A stretch of 9,605 nt of DNA from Candidatus Cloacimonadota bacterium (GTDB lineage: Bacteria > Cloacimonadota > Cloacimonadia > Cloacimonadales > Cloacimonadaceae): positions 1-9,605 of the forward strand of contig JALNYD010000094.1 of assembly GCA_023230025.1 (NCBI GenBank), read 5' to 3'. Both the position numbers and the translations under genes were made by a program. Under the pieces are notes generated by a model. The model was given only the letters and a program-made list of their open reading frames with translations. It was not told where the DNA came from and ran no database searches. Positions 7,071 to 9,605 of the stretch are shown here, piece by piece; within the stretch, counting starts at the first letter, position 1; every line of letters starts with the position of its first letter.

Positions 7071-8270
7071 CTATGCCAGCACAATGGCCAGGTCGTTATC
7101 CTGAATAATGCTATCCCGGCCAGGATTTATGCGGATGCTGCTTTTATCCTCCGCACCTAATTTCCGAGTGCGGCTGAGTGTACTCTTGATGAATTGATCG
7201 ATGGCAGAAGTATCGTCATCAAAGATTTTATCCAGTTCCAGATCAGGTTCACGGGACATCAGGCCTAAAACCACCAATCCATCTCTGGCGTAAAGCTGTT
7301 CCAGCAATTCTCCATAACTTTTACCTTTGAAAATGGGATCAATGGGAATGGTCGTGAAATGCGTATGAGCATCCTTGGCCAGACGGGCAAAGATATTGAT
7401 GTTGTTCATATCCCGCACGTTATTCGCCAGGAGATAGCCTCCCAGATCGTCCCATACCAGAGCATTGACGATACCGATGCGGTGTAACAACTGCTTATTC
7501 TCCGTATTCAACAGTTGCACAGAAATCTTCTCCTTTTTCACCTGGTAGTGTATGGCATTAGCCACGATGATGGAGCGATCATCCACTGCATTATTCGGCA
7601 AGTTATGATCCGCCAGCACTATCACTTGTTTGGCAGCCGATACGCAGGCGCGTCGGAGCACGTCCTCCTGGCTGGCCTCTCCCCGGACAAAGCTAAGAGA
7701 GAGCGAGGGATACTTGCTTTCAATGCTTTCAAAAAACTCAGGGTTTTCATTTAGCAACAAACACACTTCGGTTCCCTGCATTCCCTTTTCAATCAGAGCA
7801 CGCAGAAAGAAATGACCGGTATTGTTCCAGCCACAGATCACTATATGATTGCTAATGCGTAATTGTTTCAAACCTTTTGCTCCTTTCAGGCGATCCTCTA
7901 CGAACATAGAGGCGATCAAACCTGTAAAAACGGATAGGGATGCAAATCCGATGATGATGAGCATCATGCCTACCAGCCTGCCCAATTGAGTAATGGGATA
8001 CTTATCCCCATAACCCACGGTAGCGACAGTAACTATTGCCCACCAGATGCCGTCCCAGAAGGATGCAATGGTATTTGCACCATCACCTTTGGATTCAAAA
8101 ATCCAGACCAGGGCAGCAGAGATAAGCAACAGGATTCCGATGAATCCGCTTACATAAAGAAATCGCAGCAGAAGCTTTTGATTCTCCGGGCTGATCCCAT
8201 TGCGTAAACAAAGGGTTCGCAAAGCCCGTACTATGCTCTGCCCTTTGGTTTTCGCCTTTAGCTGGCGCAT
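7071..8270 (-). CDS. Two-transmembrane potassium channel with RCK (TrkA-N/TrkA-C) domains
   Basis: The 399-residue protein is a K+ channel of the MthK/Kch type in the inner membrane. A first helix lies at about 36-58. A pore helix and the selectivity filter TVATVGYGD follow (TVGYGD at 84-89, canonical for K+). The second helix covers about 97-123. An RCK N-domain begins near 141 (HIVICGWNNTG). Its Gly-rich loop is GWNNTG rather than the GxGxxG of NAD-binding TrkA, as in MthK-type channels where the ligand is often a cation. A TrkA-C-like segment (TTIPIDPIFKGKSYGELLEQLY) ends with the motif QDNDLAIVL. There is no voltage sensor and no cyclic nucleotide domain in this chain, although one is encoded 10 nt downstream. 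The ATG at 8270 is three nt after the previous stop, and AGGA within that gene's end serves as its ribosome site. Confidence 0.94.
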   Translation of the reverse strand: MRQLKAKTKGQSIVRALRTLCLRNGISPENQKLLLRFLYVSGFIGILLLISAALVWIFESKGDGANTIASFWDGIWWAIVTVATVGYGDKYPITQLGRLVGMMLIIIGFASLSVFTGLIASMFVEDRLKGAKGLKQLRISNHIVICGWNNTGHFFLRALIEKGMQGTEVCLLLNENPEFFESIESKYPSLSLSFVRGEASQEDVLRRACVSAAKQVIVLADHNLPNNAVDDRSIIVANAIHYQVKKEKISVQLLNTENKQLLHRIGIVNALVWDDLGGYLLANNVRDMNNINIFARLAKDAHTHFTTIPIDPIFKGKSYGELLEQLYARDGLVVLGLMSREPDLELDKIFDDDTSAIDQFIKSTLSRTRKLGAEDKSSIRINPGRDSIIQDNDLAIVLA

Positions 8271-8273
8271 ATC

Positions 8274-8852
8274 CTATCCTAAGATCAAATACAAGATCCC
8301 GTTCGATATACCGATGATCAGATTCAGCCCGATGAAGAAATACACTAAGTACTTATGTACATAGCGGTTGTAGTATTTAAGGAAGAAATCCGCGCTAAAC
8401 TGAAAATCATAATCATCAATGCGATGTTCCACCCGCCATTGTTCCAGCATTCGAGGGACTGTTTTCCTCAAGAGATTGGAAACCATGGCCGTGAAGGCAT
8501 CCACGATCTTGGTACGAATGGTGTTTTTCAACTTTGCTGGCAACATCGGCCAGGAATCAACGAAGGAGGTTTTATCCCACAACCAATCATGAATCTTCCT
8601 CTCCCAAGTCCGCAGATAACCGCTATCCATGGTGGGGTTTTCAGCCTGGTACAGATAGTCGTGCAGAAGATCCCGTGCCTTCACAAAGAGCCACTCGCGC
8701 TTTCTTACGATGAGACCGGGAGTCAGGATGTTGCGTTTACCAAAGAAGTAACGTGCTTTGGAGTTGAATAAAAACCATCTGAGGAAATACACCAGAGCCA
8801 GGCCCCAAGCAATATTCCATACGATAAAGAGTAATGATTTCAAAAAGAGCAT
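8274..8852 (-). CDS. Uncharacterised membrane protein with a helix at each end
   Basis: I do not firmly recognise this 192-residue protein. A hydrophobic helix lies at about 4-28 and another at about 168-192, ending the chain at LYLILG. The stretch between them is basic and amphipathic, rich in Lys, Arg and Trp. It contains TPGLIVRKRE (44-53), which faintly recalls the TPGLIPRRR segment of DUF445 (YjiN/YheB) membrane proteins, but the match is too short to assign the family. With both ends in the membrane, the central part could form one domain on a single face, probably the cytoplasm given its charge. The ATG at 8852 directly follows the TPM gene stop, with a perfect AGGAGG seven nt upstream. 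It lies between the TPM protein and the K+ channel, so it may act with either. Confidence 0.75.
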   Translation of the reverse strand: MLFLKSLLFIVWNIAWGLALVYFLRWFLFNSKARYFFGKRNILTPGLIVRKREWLFVKARDLLHDYLYQAENPTMDSGYLRTWERKIHDWLWDKTSFVDSWPMLPAKLKNTIRTKIVDAFTAMVSNLLRKTVPRMLEQWRVEHRIDDYDFQFSADFFLKYYNRYVHKYLVYFFIGLNLIIGISNGILYLILG

Positions 8853-9605
8853 CTAAAAACCTCCTCTTGCTCCGCCGCCACCTGAGCGGCCACCACCAAA
8901 GCCTCCGAATCCACCAAAACCGCCAAATCCGCCACTACTGCCGCCTCCTGATCCACCACCCCAGGATCCACCGCCGCCTCTGCCGCCAAAAATGCTCATC
9001 CACAGCAACACTTGCAGGATGCGCCCCCGGGTTACAATCATCAAAATGATAAAGATGATGATCCCGATGAATCCACCGGCGGCAGAACCCTCATCTCCGG
9101 ATCCGTGCCGTTGGGAATATTGGGATACTCCAGTAAGAGTTACCCCTTTCTCGGCAGCAATTCTTTGTAACAAAGCAAGACTGCCCTGGGTAAAGGCCAT
9201 ATCCCAATCCTCGTTGCCTTTGCTGAGATATTGAGCCATCCGGTCTCTGATGCTGGCAGCAAAAGCATCGGTGATATAGCCCTCGGCACCATATCCTGTT
9301 TCTATACCCAGACGGCGTTCATTCACAGCCAGCCAGATTAAAACCCCTTCATCACGTTGGGAGCCGACTTTCCAGGTTTGAAACACACGATCTCCAAAAC
9401 TGAGATCATCCAGACCTCCCATCTCGGGAAAGGTTCCGATTGCCAGATCAACACCAGCCTTTTCCCGCAGTTCAATCGCCCAATCATTCAATCTGATCCT
9501 GGTTTCACTGCTTAGTATATTGGCAAAGTCATTGACAAAGCCTTCCGCTGGAGCAATCTTGAAGTCCCGCGCACCAAGAATGCAGATCAAGCCAAGCAGC
9601 AGGAC
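8853..9605 (-). CDS. TPM-domain membrane protein with glycine-rich tail (5' end off window)
   Basis: This is a YgcG/TPM family protein (TPM_phosphatase, PF04536). Bacterial members are exported, anchored by a C-terminal helix, and often accompany lemA; their function is unsettled. The open frame runs to the window edge at 9605. The apparent start at 9590 is a TTG inside a hydrophobic stretch (VLLLGLICILGA) that looks like the core of a signal peptide, so the true start is upstream. The domain follows: AEGFVNDFANILS, GVDLAIGTFPEMGG, DEGVLIWLAVNERRLGIETG, and YGAEGYITDAFA. A membrane segment (GGFIGIIIFIILMIV, then ILQVLLWMSIFG) leads into about 45 residues almost wholly of Gly, Ser, Phe and Arg, including four GGF repeats. 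The start of the next gene abuts its stop. lemA may lie just beyond the window, but this cannot be seen. Confidence 0.9.
   Translation of the reverse strand, partial: VLLLGLICILGARDFKIAPAEGFVNDFANILSSETRIRLNDWAIELREKAGVDLAIGTFPEMGGLDDLSFGDRVFQTWKVGSQRDEGVLIWLAVNERRLGIETGYGAEGYITDAFAASIRDRMAQYLSKGNEDWDMAFTQGSLALLQRIAAEKGVTLTGVSQYSQRHGSGDEGSAAGGFIGIIIFIILMIVTRGRILQVLLWMSIFGGRGGGGSWGGGSGGGSSGGFGGFGGFGGFGGGRSGGGGARGGF
8860..8865 (-). promoter_or_regulatory. Perfect AGGAGG ribosome-binding site
   Basis: AGGAGG lies inside the last codons of the TPM gene, seven nt before the ATG at 8852. It confirms that start and points to translational coupling between the two genes. Confidence 0.85.
8898..8933 (-). 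repeat. Four GGF codon repeats in the glycine-rich tail
   Basis: Four 9-nt units each encode Gly-Gly-Phe in the TPM protein tail. The units use different synonymous codons (for example GGC GGA TTT versus GGT GGA TTC), so the protein pattern is conserved more than the DNA. This argues against very recent slippage. Confidence 0.8.

Noticed and set aside
8355..8771. A 138-codon plus-strand frame opposite the uncharacterised membrane protein.
   Set aside because: No family features and no operon fit; the minus-strand gene has perfect start signals and coupled neighbours.

Overview
The window looks like chromosomal DNA of a Gram-negative bacterium of moderate GC. The main support is a secreted protein that ends in an aromatic residue like an outer-membrane beta-barrel and carries thrombospondin-type-3 calcium loops, a style common in the Fibrobacterota/Chlorobi/Bacteroidota superphylum and in Cloacimonadota-like lineages. 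No 16S or other lineage marker is present, so the assignment is tentative. Gene packing is tight, with short overlaps and many genes sharing their start and stop regions. No phage, transposase, CRISPR array, tRNA or rRNA was seen.

Left block (1-3007, minus strand): a housekeeping operon read der -> plsY -> purF. It holds a double-GTPase ribosome assembly factor, an acyl-phosphate glycerol-3-phosphate acyltransferase and amidophosphoribosyltransferase. purF leaves the window, so only its N-terminal two thirds or so is visible. der and plsY overlap (14 or 20 nt depending on the plsY start), and plsY and purF share one base (TGATG), which suggests translational coupling. A 375-nt divergent intergenic region (3008-3382) follows, with five TGATA pentamers.

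Middle block (3383-6461, plus strand): three closely spaced genes. They encode a large exported calcium-loop protein with beta-barrel features, an AI-2E (PerM/YdiK) family membrane transporter, and a small cysteine-rich DUF3795 protein. The last one appears frameshifted: its conserved C-terminal tail is readable in another frame, and the present frame runs on into a large palindrome.

Junction (6453-6538): an almost perfect 86-nt palindrome lies between the convergent blocks. Each arm is an 8-nt tip plus three 11-nt units, around a 4-nt loop. It looks like a miniature palindromic repeat rather than an ordinary terminator.

Right block (6560-9605, minus strand): four tightly packed genes. They are a TPM-domain membrane protein with a glycine-rich tail (5' end off the window), an unrecognised protein with a membrane segment at each end, a two-helix K+ channel with an RCK domain, and a free-standing cyclic nucleotide-binding protein. 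The last two together resemble a ligand-gated K+ channel whose sensor is made as a separate polypeptide. This and the palindrome are the most interesting items in the window.
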